Made by a program: the position numbers and the translations under genes | DNA from: Clostridia bacterium | GTDB lineage: Bacteria > Bacillota > Clostridia > Oscillospirales > CAG-272 | NCBI GenBank assembly: GCA_017472285.1 | Contig: JAFUQQ010000029.1 | Location: 1 to 46,477, forward strand | Length of the DNA stretch: 46,477 nt | Direction: 5' to 3' | Shown: one piece after another, positions 8,007 to 17,390 of the stretch | Position numbering within the stretch: the first letter of the stretch is position 1 | Layout: each line of letters starts with the position of its first letter | Notes under the pieces: model-generated | What the model was told of the DNA's origin: nothing | Databases searched by the model: none | The model's input: only the letters and a program-made list of their open reading frames with translations

Positions 8007-9089
8007 ATGCCCCGCGCGAAAAAAAAGAATTGGATGATGCGGTTTTTGCAGATCGGTGTCGTTTTCGCCGTGACAGCCGCTGTCATTTTCAGTTCAAGCT
8101 CGGCTTACGCGAAAAATCTTTTTGATACGTACCGTTATCCGCGAAAATACCGTGCACACGTGGAACAGTATGCCTCTCTTTACGGTGCGGAGCCGAATAT
8201 GATTTATGCCATCATCAAAGCGGAAAGCGGTTTCGATCCCGAAGCACTCTCTCCGCGCGGTGCGATTGGTCTGATGCAAGTCATGCCCGATACGTATAAA
8301 TATGATATCCGCGCAAGCATCGGTTCCAAAGAAGACGTGGATATCCTGTATGAACCGGAAGAAAATATTCAGGCGGGTATCTTTTATTTTGCGAAATGGT
8401 ACCGTTATTTTGGTACGGCTGCCGAAGCACTTGCCGCATATCACGCGGGCATCGGCAACGTCAAAACATGGATCGAATACGGCTATACGGATGAATACGG
8501 CTTTCTGGACGTGGAACAGATCCCTATCTCACAAACAAGGGCATACGTTAAGCGCGTATTGGAATATAAGACACGGTATGATGAGCTTTACGGTCATATT
8601 GCCGATCAGGGTAAAAAGATACATGAAAATATCTGTCGTGAATGGGCTTTGTTCTATGGTACGCATTATGGGGTGGATTCCCGCTTCATTATGGCGATCA
8701 TCAAAGCCGAAAGTACCTTTGATCCGACTTGTCTTTCTCCGTCGGGCGCGAAAGGTCTGATGCAGATCCTGCGTTCCACTTACAATGATGATATCAAAGG
8801 AAATCTTGGCTTGGAAGAAGATTATGACGACCTTGCAAGCGGGAAATTCAACGTAAAATGCGGCACGTATTATCTTTATTGGCTTTCATGGTATTTAGAC
8901 GGTAAGGAACAGATCGCCGCGGCATATAACGGCGGTATCGGCAACGTACAGCGATGGCTGAAAGATCCGTCGTATTCCAATGACGGCATCACACTTCTTG
9001 TGGAACAGATTCCCGATGAAGGTGTACGGAATTATGTCAATACGGTTATGAAATATTACAGGGAATATTGTTCGGTTTACCGAAAATAG
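8007..9089 (+). CDS. Membrane-anchored lytic transglycosylase with two SLT domains
   Basis: A 360-residue protein with a basic N-terminus, one membrane segment (about 12-33) and two consecutive soluble-lytic-transglycosylase domains in the extracytoplasmic part. Each has a catalytic Glu (E73 in IIKAESGFDP and E235 in IIKAESTFDP), a GLMQ motif and an AYHAGIGNV or AAYNGGIGNV motif. These domains cleave the MurNAc-GlcNAc bond of peptidoglycan with 1,6-anhydro ring formation. Family members in Firmicutes usually carry one such domain, so this is an internal duplication with both sites apparently intact. GGAGGTG precedes the start. It follows coaE closely, an arrangement seen in other Clostridia. 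Confidence 0.92.
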   Translation: MPRAKKKNWMMRFLQIGVVFAVTAAVIFSSSSAYAKNLFDTYRYPRKYRAHVEQYASLYGAEPNMIYAIIKAESGFDPEALSPRGAIGLMQVMPDTYKYDIRASIGSKEDVDILYEPEENIQAGIFYFAKWYRYFGTAAEALAAYHAGIGNVKTWIEYGYTDEYGFLDVEQIPISQTRAYVKRVLEYKTRYDELYGHIADQGKKIHENICREWALFYGTHYGVDSRFIMAIIKAESTFDPTCLSPSGAKGLMQILRSTYNDDIKGNLGLEEDYDDLASGKFNVKCGTYYLYWLSWYLDGKEQIAAAYNGGIGNVQRWLKDPSYSNDGITLLVEQIPDEGVRNYVNTVMKYYREYCSVYRK

Positions 9090-9133
9090 ATTATATATGA
9101 AAATTTTTATATTGAAGAAAGGAATTATATATT

Positions 9134-10540
9134 ATGGCAGAAAACATGGAAAAAACAACAGCTCAGCTCCTCAAAGAACAGCTCTTTCATAAGACGAAGA
9201 ACACTTATGATGAGCTTGAGGACGCTGTGATCGATGCAGCTTACGATTATGCGGAGGGTTACAAAAAATACCTCGATGCAGGTAAGACCGAAAGAGAATG
9301 TGTGAAGACCAGTATCGCTATGCTGGAAGCAGACGGTTTCGTTCCGTATAGCTTCGGTATGCCGGTCGTTGCAGGCGGTAAGTATTATTACAACAACCGC
9401 GGTAGAAGCCTTTCCGCTTTCGTGATCGGTACGGAAAGCATTGCAAACGGTGTTTATTTCACAGCTTCTCACATCGATTCTCCCAGAATTGACCTTAAGG
9501 CACATCCCCTTTATGAAGCAGATGGTCTTGGCTTCCTCAAGACACACTACTACGGCGGTATCAAAAAATATCAGTGGACAGCACTTCCGCTCGCACTTCA
9601 CGGCACCGTTATGAAAGCAGACGGTACGACCGTTGATATCGTTGTCGGTGAAGATGAAACCGATCCCGTATTCTATATCGACGATCTTCTTCCTCACCTC
9701 GCGGCACAGCAAATGAAGAAACCCGCTGCAGAAGTGATCGCCGGCGAACAGCTCAATATCCTTTCCGGTTCCCGTCCTTACGAAAAGAATCTTCCCGAAG
9801 GCATCAAGCTCAATATCATGAAGACTCTTTATGATAAATACGGCATTACCGAAAGCGATTTCATCAGCGCGGAAATCTCCGCTGTTCCCGCATTCAAAGC
9901 ACGTGATATCGGTTTCGACAGAAGCCTTATCGGTTCTTACGGTCATGACGACCGCGTTTGCGCATATCCTTCTCTTACCGCTCTTATGGCTGTGAAGAAT
10001 CCTGTACATACCACAATGGCAGTTCTCGCAGATAAAGAGGAAGTCGGTTCCGAAGGCAATGCAGGTATGCAGAGCATCGTTTATTTCGATATCATTGCTG
10101 ATCTCGCAAAGACGCTCGGCGTTTCCGATATCGTTGTCAGAGCAAATTCCAAATGCCTCTCCTCTGACGTTAACGCGGCATTCGATCCCAACTTCCCCGA
10201 AGTTAACGAAAGAAAGAACTCTTGCTTCGTGAACAACGGCGTTGTTATCACCAAGTATACAGGCGCAAAGGGTAAATCCGGTACAAACGATGCTTCCGCT
10301 GAGTTTGCAGGTTACGTTCGCAATCTTCTCGATGCAGCAGGTATCATCTGGCAGACCTCTGAACTCGGTAAAGTTGACCAGGGCGGCGGCGGTACCGTTG
10401 CGAAATTCATTGCAAAACAGAACGTGGACGTTATCGACCTCGGTGTTCCGGTCATCTCCATGCACGCTCCTTATGAAGTTGTTTCCAAAACTGACGTTTA
10501 CATGACGCACAAGGCGATCGAAGCTTTCTTCAAGGCATAA
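9134..10540 (+). CDS. apeA: M18-family aminopeptidase (aspartyl aminopeptidase type)
   Basis: A 468-residue cytosolic zinc aminopeptidase, expected to form tetrahedral dodecamers and remove N-terminal residues, acidic ones in characterised relatives. The metal and catalytic segments are ASHIDSPRIDLK, YGHDDRVCA, DKEEVGSEGNAG and the C-terminal ISMHAPYE. The domain order and length fit the clostridial ApeA group. It is 44 bases after the transglycosylase gene, with AAAGGA before the ATG and no promoter seen between them. A strong terminator follows. Confidence 0.93.
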   Translation: MAENMEKTTAQLLKEQLFHKTKNTYDELEDAVIDAAYDYAEGYKKYLDAGKTERECVKTSIAMLEADGFVPYSFGMPVVAGGKYYYNNRGRSLSAFVIGTESIANGVYFTASHIDSPRIDLKAHPLYEADGLGFLKTHYYGGIKKYQWTALPLALHGTVMKADGTTVDIVVGEDETDPVFYIDDLLPHLAAQQMKKPAAEVIAGEQLNILSGSRPYEKNLPEGIKLNIMKTLYDKYGITESDFISAEISAVPAFKARDIGFDRSLIGSYGHDDRVCAYPSLTALMAVKNPVHTTMAVLADKEEVGSEGNAGMQSIVYFDIIADLAKTLGVSDIVVRANSKCLSSDVNAAFDPNFPEVNERKNSCFVNNGVVITKYTGAKGKSGTNDASAEFAGYVRNLLDAAGIIWQTSELGKVDQGGGGTVAKFIAKQNVDVIDLGVPVISMHAPYEVVSKTDVYMTHKAIEAFFKA

Positions 10541-10553
10541 TCGATTGAATATA

Positions 10554-10592
10554 AAATCCCTCGGATGTTGTTATGCATCCGAGGGATTTTTT
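10554..10592 (+). terminator. Terminator after apeA
   Basis: AATCCCTCGGATG pairs perfectly with CATCCGAGGGATT, followed by a six-T run. Confidence 0.95.
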
Positions 10593-10616
10593 GAATGATA
10601 TTTATAAAAATAACGA

Positions 10617-10700
10617 TAAAAAAAGATAACCGCCTACTTTCCACAGCTACAGTTATCTTTTTTAACCAATGAGGGAGCAACCGCCATCGGTAGCTCCTTC
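10617..10700 (-). ncRNA. Antisense RNA resembling a type I antitoxin, toxin missing
   Basis: A minus-strand promoter, TTGACA (10730-10735), 17 bases, TAAAAT (10707-10712), drives an RNA of about 84 nt. Its first hairpin is built from GGAGC and GCTCC with an inner ACC/GGT pair. It ends in a terminator in which AAAAAGATAAC pairs with GTTATCTTTTT, followed by Ts. This layout matches the antitoxin RNA of par/holin-like-toxin loci that I know from Firmicutes. In those loci the plus strand encodes a toxin of about 30 residues, ending just before the shared terminator. Here the upstream plus strand has only a remnant reading YKNNDKKR then stop, and the apeA terminator occupies the place of the membrane segment. 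Confidence 0.6.
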
Positions 10701-10706
10701 ACTTAT

Positions 10707-10735
10707 ATTTTAGCTCAAATTATAAAAATTGTCAA
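10707..10735 (-). promoter_or_regulatory. Promoter of the antitoxin-like RNA
   Basis: TTGACA, exactly 17 bases, TAAAAT on the minus strand. The remaining gap 10736-10823 shows no gene or clear signal. Confidence 0.75.
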
Positions 10736-10823
10736 TAGTTTATTCGGAATCGACATGATATTTGACGATTCTTTTTTTGTTTTATCTGAAATTTCTCAAA
10801 TCAGATCTCGCCGCTTTTTTGTA

Positions 10824-11396
10824 TTAGGAAACGCTGTTTTTCGTATCCTCCTCATTTTCCTGTGCAAACACGCGCAAGGAGATAAGAACGCTCCATATCC
10901 ATGCGATGAGGACAAGATAAACGATCGGAACGGCGATCATCAGCCAATCCGTTTGCAGAATATCGATATAGAGGATGCTCATGGCGGCAACGTGCAGAAC
11001 GCAAACGACCGTGCGGAGTTTTATGATGCGCCCCGTATTCGGATAGTTTCGTCTTTTCGCCATATCGGCAATATTCGTAAGAAGCTGGAATTGAAGGTAG
11101 ATAGAAATGACTGTTGTTAAGATCGTAACGATATTAAAAATATCGATAGAAGCACCGAAAAGCGAAACTGCGGATTCGATACCGCTGACCGCGGCAAGCG
11201 CGATGGCAAACGGACGGAGCAGTTTTGCCGTCGGTTCTTCTTCCGTGAGGATTCCCACGGCGGAAAGAATGAGCAGATAGCCGATCCAATCGCAAAGGAG
11301 ATCAAACGTGCCGAGCTTGAAATGGATATGGATGAAAACATAGCTCCAGCCGATCTTTTTGAGTGCTTTACAAAATTCACTTGATCTGAGTAACAT
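10824..11396 (-). CDS. Membrane protein of unknown function in the BlaI/M56 operon
   Basis: A 190-residue protein with about five hydrophobic segments and a charged tail. The N-terminal part (IHIHFKLGTFDLLCDWIGY) looks like an uncharacterised group of clostridial membrane proteins; I know no function. The start at 11396 is chosen because GGAGG (11403-11407) is six bases away; an ATG six bases upstream overlaps that site. It overlaps the end of the M56 gene by 20 bases, so translation is probably coupled, and it is likely an output or accessory part of that regulatory unit. Confidence 0.8.
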   Translation of the reverse strand: MLLRSSEFCKALKKIGWSYVFIHIHFKLGTFDLLCDWIGYLLILSAVGILTEEEPTAKLLRPFAIALAAVSGIESAVSLFGASIDIFNIVTILTTVISIYLQFQLLTNIADMAKRRNYPNTGRIIKLRTVVCVLHVAAMSILYIDILQTDWLMIAVPIVYLVLIAWIWSVLISLRVFAQENEEDTKNSVS

Positions 11397-13341
11397 TGCC
11401 ATCCTCCGTTATGATAAATTCTTCGGCAAGTTCGCCGTCAAAATAGATGCGCACGGCGGTGTTTGTTGCGAACGAGTCACCGATATCTTCAAAATATATA
11501 GATTCTTGATCCTTGATATAGCCTTCCCAATTCTGACCGATGGGATCGTTTTTTCCTTGTTCCTCATATCCGATGCTCCAACTGCGATATCCATCCGTAT
11601 AAATCGATTGTTCGTGAAACTGATATTTTTCCGTCGGAGAATTGAGATATTTTCGCACGATGGTGATATTTTCCGTCGGTTGTTCGATGTCATTATCGAC
11701 TTTATAGATCCAAAGTGTATTATCCCATTTGTTTTGAAATTCTGCGCTTGTATTCAGCGAAGTATTATAAGAATAGAGCTCCGTCATGATGGAATGACGC
11801 TGTACGGTATTTTTGATGGTATAAGAATCTCTTTGCTCAATGATAAGTGTACCGAGCTTCGTTTTGTATTCTTTTCGGCTGATATACGGATAGCTGAAAG
11901 GATCATCGGTTTCTTGCGAGAGATAAAACGATGTCATTCCGTAGGGATACTGTACGCGTTCACCGTTTTCCGTAACGCTGAAGCCTCCGTTTTCATATTG
12001 CAGAAAAACGGGAATGAGCAACACGGAATAGGGTGTATTCGTTTCTTCGTTAAAAGCTTGGATATCAAAGAGCAAAAGCGCGGAATAATGATCTTTTTCG
12101 GTTTCGTAGAGATTGGCAACGGTATAACTCCCGCGGAACGAAACGTCCGACCATTCCACAGAATTTTGTATATCCGCAGACATTTCTTCATGAGAAGAAA
12201 TCGGGGAAGCCGTTGCGATATAATAGCCGTTTTGATACATAAGTCCTTTGGCATAAGTATCGAGTGCGCCAGCAATGGTCGTGCATCGATTCAGACGGAC
12301 GAGCGCAAGGGTGCGTTCTTCTTCCCATGCGGAAAGATCGGCATAACCGCCAGGATAGTAATCTTCCGTATAGATCGCTCGTGTGCCGAGGAGTGTCGGG
12401 AAACAGAGAAATACGGTGATACAGATGGCGGCAATCATCATGCCTTTCGGGAATTTCTTGAAGCGCACGATGGCCTCGATTCTTTTGGAAATTTGTTTTC
12501 CGCCGTTGGAGATCGAAGAAGTAAAGGGTGCGCGGGCATATTTCGTATTTGCCATATCAAGCAGAATTTTTCCGTATTCGCGGCGTTCTTCACCCTCCAA
12601 GCGTTCCAATACGCGCGTATCGCAAAGACTTTCCATATCGTTTCCGATGCGGTGCGCCGCGACGTGTACGAGCGGATTGCACCAATGTAAAGCGCGGAGC
12701 AAGCACCAGAGCACGTTTTGCAAAGCATCCTTATATTTAAGGTGCAAAAGCTCATGCAGAATGATTTTTTCGTCGGTTTCTTTATCCGCAGGCAAAACGA
12801 GGAGCGGACGGATGATACCGCAGACAAAAGCCGAGGAGATACCGTCTATATAAACGGCTTTACAGCTTTTCAAACCGTAGATTTTCGCTATGGTATCGAT
12901 CATTTCCTGTTCTTCGGAGCTTGCTTTTTCCGCGCGGAAAAGCAAAATTCTCAGTCGCAGATAGGAAAACAGGTAATACAGTGAATAGAGAACGATGCCC
13001 GATGCATAGATGCAAAAGAGGATATCCGTGATGCTTTCGGGCTTTTCCTTGATGACGGGAAAGACAGAAGAAAGCGAGATCGGCTCGAATCTGGATGAAT
13101 AGACGGAAGAAAGTCCTTTTTCGGTGATACTTTTGAGGGTTTCAAGCGTCAGCGAAAAGGGGATCAGCGTCGTTTTCATGATATTTGTGGGAATCAGAAT
13201 ACGGAGCGCAAGGATGCTCCATATGAGATATTGAAATCTTGCGGAAAGTTTATCCACGAAGATGCGTTTGACGAGCAACAGAAGTAAAATGACAAGGCTG
13301 ACGGATGTGCTTTGCAATAAAAATCCCCATATATTTGTCAT
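11377..13341 (-). CDS. BlaR1/MecR1-like M56 membrane metallopeptidase
   Basis: A 654-residue integral membrane protease. Helices lie near 3-24, 36-54, 105-128 and 290-307. The cytoplasmic zinc site is HELLH (196-200) with the downstream NDMESLCD. In BlaR1 systems, ligand binding outside activates this protease, leading to loss of the BlaI repressor. The outer domain of about 340 residues here shows no penicillin-binding SxxK/SxN/KTG set that I can recognise, so the signal is probably not a beta-lactam. The start follows GGAGGT by five bases, one base after the blaI-like gene ends. An ATG six codons upstream overlaps the ribosome binding site and is rejected. Confidence 0.88.
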   Translation of the reverse strand: MTNIWGFLLQSTSVSLVILLLLLVKRIFVDKLSARFQYLIWSILALRILIPTNIMKTTLIPFSLTLETLKSITEKGLSSVYSSRFEPISLSSVFPVIKEKPESITDILFCIYASGIVLYSLYYLFSYLRLRILLFRAEKASSEEQEMIDTIAKIYGLKSCKAVYIDGISSAFVCGIIRPLLVLPADKETDEKIILHELLHLKYKDALQNVLWCLLRALHWCNPLVHVAAHRIGNDMESLCDTRVLERLEGEERREYGKILLDMANTKYARAPFTSSISNGGKQISKRIEAIVRFKKFPKGMMIAAICITVFLCFPTLLGTRAIYTEDYYPGGYADLSAWEEERTLALVRLNRCTTIAGALDTYAKGLMYQNGYYIATASPISSHEEMSADIQNSVEWSDVSFRGSYTVANLYETEKDHYSALLLFDIQAFNEETNTPYSVLLIPVFLQYENGGFSVTENGERVQYPYGMTSFYLSQETDDPFSYPYISRKEYKTKLGTLIIEQRDSYTIKNTVQRHSIMTELYSYNTSLNTSAEFQNKWDNTLWIYKVDNDIEQPTENITIVRKYLNSPTEKYQFHEQSIYTDGYRSWSIGYEEQGKNDPIGQNWEGYIKDQESIYFEDIGDSFATNTAVRIYFDGELAEEFIITEDGNVTQIK

Positions 13342-13342
13342 T

Positions 13343-13702
13343 TTAAACCTCCATATCATCGAGTAAAGAACGCAGACGTTCTTTTTCTTCGGCAGAAATG
13401 CTGGATTCCTTTAAAAATGCCGCGATGAGATCGCCTGCCGCACCCTTATAAGCACGGTTGAGAAGATCGTGGCGTTCGTTTTTGACACATTCCTCTCGTG
13501 CAAGCGCTGCCGAATACGGTGCGTTTATGCTTCGGTCGATGGCAACGAGGCCTTTGGCTTCCATGCGTGTGAGATAAGTGTAGACGGTCTTACTGCTCCA
13601 GCCGTTGATATTTTTGAGCGAGGCGGTGATTTCACCGAGGGTGAAAGCATGACCGCCCCATAAAATTTCAAGCACCGCCCATTCCGCATCTGATAATTTC
13701 AT
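13343..13702 (-). CDS. BlaI/MecI/CopY-family repressor
   Basis: A 119-residue winged-helix repressor. LSDAEWAVLEILW and the recognition region WSSKTVYTYLTRMEAKGL are family signatures; the C-terminal helices (about 75-115) mediate dimerisation and carry the cleavage region in BlaI. It is first gene of a three-gene operon with the M56 protease and a membrane protein. Two palindromes in its promoter fit the family TACA/TGTA operator, so autorepression is likely. Confidence 0.93.
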   Translation of the reverse strand: MKLSDAEWAVLEILWGGHAFTLGEITASLKNINGWSSKTVYTYLTRMEAKGLVAIDRSINAPYSAALAREECVKNERHDLLNRAYKGAAGDLIAAFLKESSISAEEKERLRSLLDDMEV

Positions 13703-13717
13703 AAAAACTCTCCTTTC

Positions 13718-13729
13718 CTACAATTGTAG
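13718..13729. promoter_or_regulatory. BlaI-type operator, start-proximal
   Basis: CTACAATTGTAG, a perfect 12-base palindrome with the TACA and TGTA halves bound by BlaI/MecI repressors, between the -10 box and the start codon. Confidence 0.7.
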
Positions 13730-13742
13730 TCCTTTTGATTAC

Positions 13743-13771
13743 ATCTTACACTTGTAAGAACATTTTGTCAA
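13743..13771 (-). promoter_or_regulatory. Promoter of the BlaI/M56 operon
   Basis: On the minus strand TTGACA (13766-13771), 17 bases, TAAGAT (13743-13748). Confidence 0.8.
13744..13759. promoter_or_regulatory. BlaI-type operator overlapping the -10 box
   Basis: TCTTACACTTGTAAGA is a perfect 16-base palindrome covering the -10 element, so a bound repressor would exclude RNA polymerase. It lies 26 bases centre to centre from the other operator. Confidence 0.75.
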
Positions 13772-13801
13772 TAGGTTTTTGAAATTTGGAGATATATTTT
13801 C

Positions 13802-13830
13802 TTGCATAAGAAATCATGACATGCTATAAT
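13802..13830 (+). promoter_or_regulatory. Promoter of the 2H phosphoesterase-like gene
   Basis: TTGCAT (13802-13807), 17 bases, TATAAT (13825-13830). It rules out an in-frame ATG at 13829, which falls inside the -10 box. Confidence 0.8.
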
Positions 13831-13861
13831 GATGGTAAATATAAAAAAGGATGGGAGAAAA

Positions 13862-14527
13862 ATGATTAATCTTTTAAGTGATTACATATGGCAAAGTCTT
13901 CCGCAGTACGCACCGTTTGAAACGAATCCGAATCTTCGCAAAAAGGTGACGGATGACGGAAAAATGCGTTCTTATCGGGGAAATACTGCCGTTTTTCTTT
14001 TGGATGACGGCACGAAACGGGCATTGCAAGGACTTCGCGATGAATTATATTCAGTTGCGGGAGAGATGCTTTCGGAAAAATTACAGACGGATATCTTTCA
14101 TATGACCTTACATGATCTTGTCAACGGTTTTGGGACGGAAGAAGGTTTTGACGCATGTATGGCGGATGCAGAATACAAAGCAAGAGAGATCATTTCCCGT
14201 TTTCAAAGTGATGAACCGCTCCGTATGCATACGACGAGAATGTTCAATATGGTGAATACGAGTATTGTTTTAGGTCTTGCGCCCGCGGATGATGAAACGC
14301 ATCGCCGTCTGGATGAGATGTACTGCGCTTTGGAAACAGTCGTTCCGCTCGGATATGCCCTGACACCGCATATCACGATGGCGTATTACAAACCGGGCAG
14401 TTACGGACAGGAAGCGATGGAACGATTGCGTCCCGCGCTCCGAGAAGTCGATCTTTGGGTGACGCTTCGTCCGAAAGACTTGGTCTTGCAGATCTTTTCC
14501 GATATGAATCATTATCGAACAATATGA
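13862..14527 (+). CDS. 2H phosphoesterase-superfamily protein
   Basis: A 221-residue soluble protein. It carries two H-x-T motifs in the proper spacing for the 2H fold: H80-M-T82 (FHMTLHD) and H170-I-T172 (TPHITMAY). In characterised members (LigT/ThpR, CPDase, AKAP7) the two histidines hydrolyse 2',3'-cyclic or 2',5' phosphodiester bonds of RNA or nucleotides. The substrate here is unknown. The N-terminal 70 residues are longer than in LigT. ATG 13862 is chosen from the promoter position. The gene is monocistronic, between the BlaI operon and gdhA, with no functional link visible. Confidence 0.7.
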   Translation: MINLLSDYIWQSLPQYAPFETNPNLRKKVTDDGKMRSYRGNTAVFLLDDGTKRALQGLRDELYSVAGEMLSEKLQTDIFHMTLHDLVNGFGTEEGFDACMADAEYKAREIISRFQSDEPLRMHTTRMFNMVNTSIVLGLAPADDETHRRLDEMYCALETVVPLGYALTPHITMAYYKPGSYGQEAMERLRPALREVDLWVTLRPKDLVLQIFSDMNHYRTI

Positions 14528-14546
14528 GCGAATATATCTATTAAAA

Positions 14547-14595
14547 ACGGAAATACTCCCGCGGATACGCTTGGACGCATCTGCGGGAGTATTTC
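14547..14595. terminator. Shared terminator between convergent genes
   Basis: AAATACTCCCGC(G/A)GAT arms form a long stem with a 12-base loop. On the minus strand it is followed by a T-rich stretch, so it serves gdhA best and may stop both transcripts. Confidence 0.75.
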
Positions 14596-14659
14596 TATAT
14601 GGCTGTGACATATATACGTTTCTTGTTGTAAAGAAAAAGTATCAAAATCCCTCGTATCT

Positions 14660-15997
<1,338 letters not shown>

Positions 15998-16041
15998 TCA
16001 TATCATCCTTTCTGATTAAGTATGAAATAAAATATGCATTC

Positions 16042-16070
16042 AGTATAGCAAATGAGAGAAAAACCGTCAA
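16042..16070 (-). promoter_or_regulatory. Promoter of gdhA
   Basis: On the minus strand TTGACG (16065-16070), 17 bases, TATACT (16042-16047). Bases 16071-16183 are very AT-rich and hold no other signal. Confidence 0.8.
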
Positions 16071-16183
16071 GAGTTTTTTTGAAATTTTTCACTTTTATTG
16101 GAATTTTTAGTAAGAAAATGGAAGAAAATTCCGAATATTGATGTATTTTTATAAAAAAATAAAGAATAAAAATAAAAAAGCTC

Positions 16184-16213
16184 TTGACAAGAGGGGTGGA
16201 TTTGTGGTACAAT
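16184..16213 (+). promoter_or_regulatory. Promoter of rplU-prp-rpmA
   Basis: TTGACA (16184-16189), 18 bases, TACAAT (16208-16213). Confidence 0.75.
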
Positions 16214-16302
16214 AAACTGCCGCATAATGTTTTAGGTCATAAAAACAAGTCGATTGTTACCTAACTTAGCGAGTCATAAAATGAAAGAGAGGTGCTTTTC
16301 CA
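16214..16302 (+). promoter_or_regulatory. rplU leader, probable L21 leader element
   Basis: About 85 bases of leader beginning ACTGCCGCATAATG and containing TAGGTCA and TTACCTAA segments, in the position of the L21 leader known in Firmicutes. Assignment rests on position and loose resemblance only. Confidence 0.4.
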
Positions 16303-16611
16303 ATGTTCGCAATCATCGTAACAGGCGGAAAGCAGTACAAAGTTCAGGAAGGCGACGTAATTTTCGTAGAAAAACTCGATGTCGCTGAAGGCGAATCCGT
16401 AAAATTTGAAGAAGTTCTCGCAGTTTCCGGCGAAACTTTCGTAGCAGGCAAGCCTACCGTTGAAGGTGCTTACGTAACTGCAAACGTTCTCAAGAACGGC
16501 AAGGGCAAGAAGATCCACATTCTGAAGTACAAAGCTAAAAAGGACTCCAAGAAGAAGATCGGTCACAGACAGCCCTATACTAAAGTTCAGATCGAAAAGA
16601 TCTTTGGTTAA
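16303..16611 (+). CDS. rplU: 50S ribosomal protein L21
   Basis: A 102-residue 23S-rRNA-binding protein of the large subunit. [14 protein letters not shown] and the C-terminal [14 protein letters not shown] are diagnostic, and the length is normal. GAGAGGTG precedes the start. It is first gene in the Firmicutes order rplU-prp-rpmA. Confidence 0.98.
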   Translation: MFAIIVTGGKQYKVQEGDVIFVEKLDVAEGESVKFEEVLAVSGETFVAGKPTVEGAYVTANVLKNGKGKKIHILKYKAKKDSKKKIGHRQPYTKVQIEKIFG

Positions 16612-16617
16612 TTTCCT

Positions 16618-16974
16618 ATGACAAAAGTGGTTTTTTACAAAAAACACGGCATCTATTACGGCTTCCATGAAGTCGGTCACGCAGGATATGCCGAATTCGG
16701 TGAGGACATCGTTTGCTCCGCGCTCTCCGCGATGACGATGCTGATCGTCAATACCGTTGAGACCGTCTGGGGCGCAGATGTCAATTACGCATACGAGGAG
16801 AAAACGGGCGATATTACGGTCACCGTGAAGGAAGCTCTCCCCGAATATGCTTCATCGGATGCAAAGCAATACGCGATCTCCGGTCTGATCGAAGGCTATT
16901 TCTATCAGCTCATGGATATGATCGAAGATTACGGCGATTATATTGATGTCGAAGCAGAGGAAAAACCGATTTAA
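16618..16974 (+). CDS. prp: Ribosomal-processing cysteine protease Prp
   Basis: A 118-residue protease that removes the N-terminal extension of L27 during ribosome assembly. The catalytic pair is H21 in [11 protein letters not shown] and C33 in DIVCSALS, matching the family spacing. It starts six bases after the rplU stop with no clear Shine-Dalgarno, so its translation is probably coupled to rplU, giving less protein than the flanking ribosomal genes. Its substrate, rpmA, is the next gene and has the expected cleavage site. Confidence 0.95.
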   Translation: MTKVVFYKKHGIYYGFHEVGHAGYAEFGEDIVCSALSAMTMLIVNTVETVWGADVNYAYEEKTGDITVTVKEALPEYASSDAKQYAISGLIEGYFYQLMDMIEDYGDYIDVEAEEKPI

Positions 16975-17014
16975 AAACAGTTACAAAAACATTGAAAATG
17001 GAGGTAGAACAGTT

Positions 17015-17293
17015 ATGTTGAGACTTGGCTTGCAATTTTTTGCACATAAAAAAGGTGTAGGTTCCACAAAGAACGGTCGTGATAGCCGCGCTCAGAGACT
17101 CGGCGTTAAGAAATCCGACGGTCAGTCCGTTCTCGCAGGCAACATTATCGTTCGTCAGAGAGGTACTAACGTACATCCCGGTCAGAATGTCGGCATCGGT
17201 TCTGATGATACACTTTTCGCGCTCACAAACGGCGTTGTTAAGTTTGAACGCTACGGCGATAACAAAAAACGCGTTAGCGTTGTTGCTGAATAA
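17015..17293 (+). CDS. rpmA: 50S ribosomal protein L27, with cleavable N-terminus
   Basis: A 92-residue protein whose mature N-terminus lies near the peptidyl-transferase centre. It begins [14 protein letters not shown]; the Firmicutes extension ends at LQFF, after which Prp cuts before AHKKG. The rest ([20 protein letters not shown]) is standard L27. GGAGGT stands nine bases before the ATG, which decides this start over a longer in-frame reading at 16943. Confidence 0.98.
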   Translation: MLRLGLQFFAHKKGVGSTKNGRDSRAQRLGVKKSDGQSVLAGNIIVRQRGTNVHPGQNVGIGSDDTLFALTNGVVKFERYGDNKKRVSVVAE

Positions 17294-17312
17294 TTTCAGA
17301 ATTTACAAGACA

Positions 17313-17350
17313 GAAACGGACTTCTTTTTGCAGAATGTCCGTTTTTTGTT
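17313..17350 (+). terminator. Terminator after rpmA
   Basis: AACGGAC pairs with GTCCGTT around a 15-base loop, followed by six Ts. Confidence 0.8.
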
Positions 17351-17390
17351 TTTCAAAAACAATTTGACGAAAGTTATGGATGGACGTATT

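Noticed and set aside
10498..10680. A 60-codon minus-strand ORF over the apeA terminator
   Set aside because: It covers the terminator and the antitoxin-like RNA terminator; a structured RNA explains the region better.
11359..12690. A 443-codon plus-strand frame opposite the M56 gene
   Set aside because: Antisense shadow: low-complexity Ile/Arg/Phe-rich translation, no start signals, while the minus strand carries HELLH and the operon structure.
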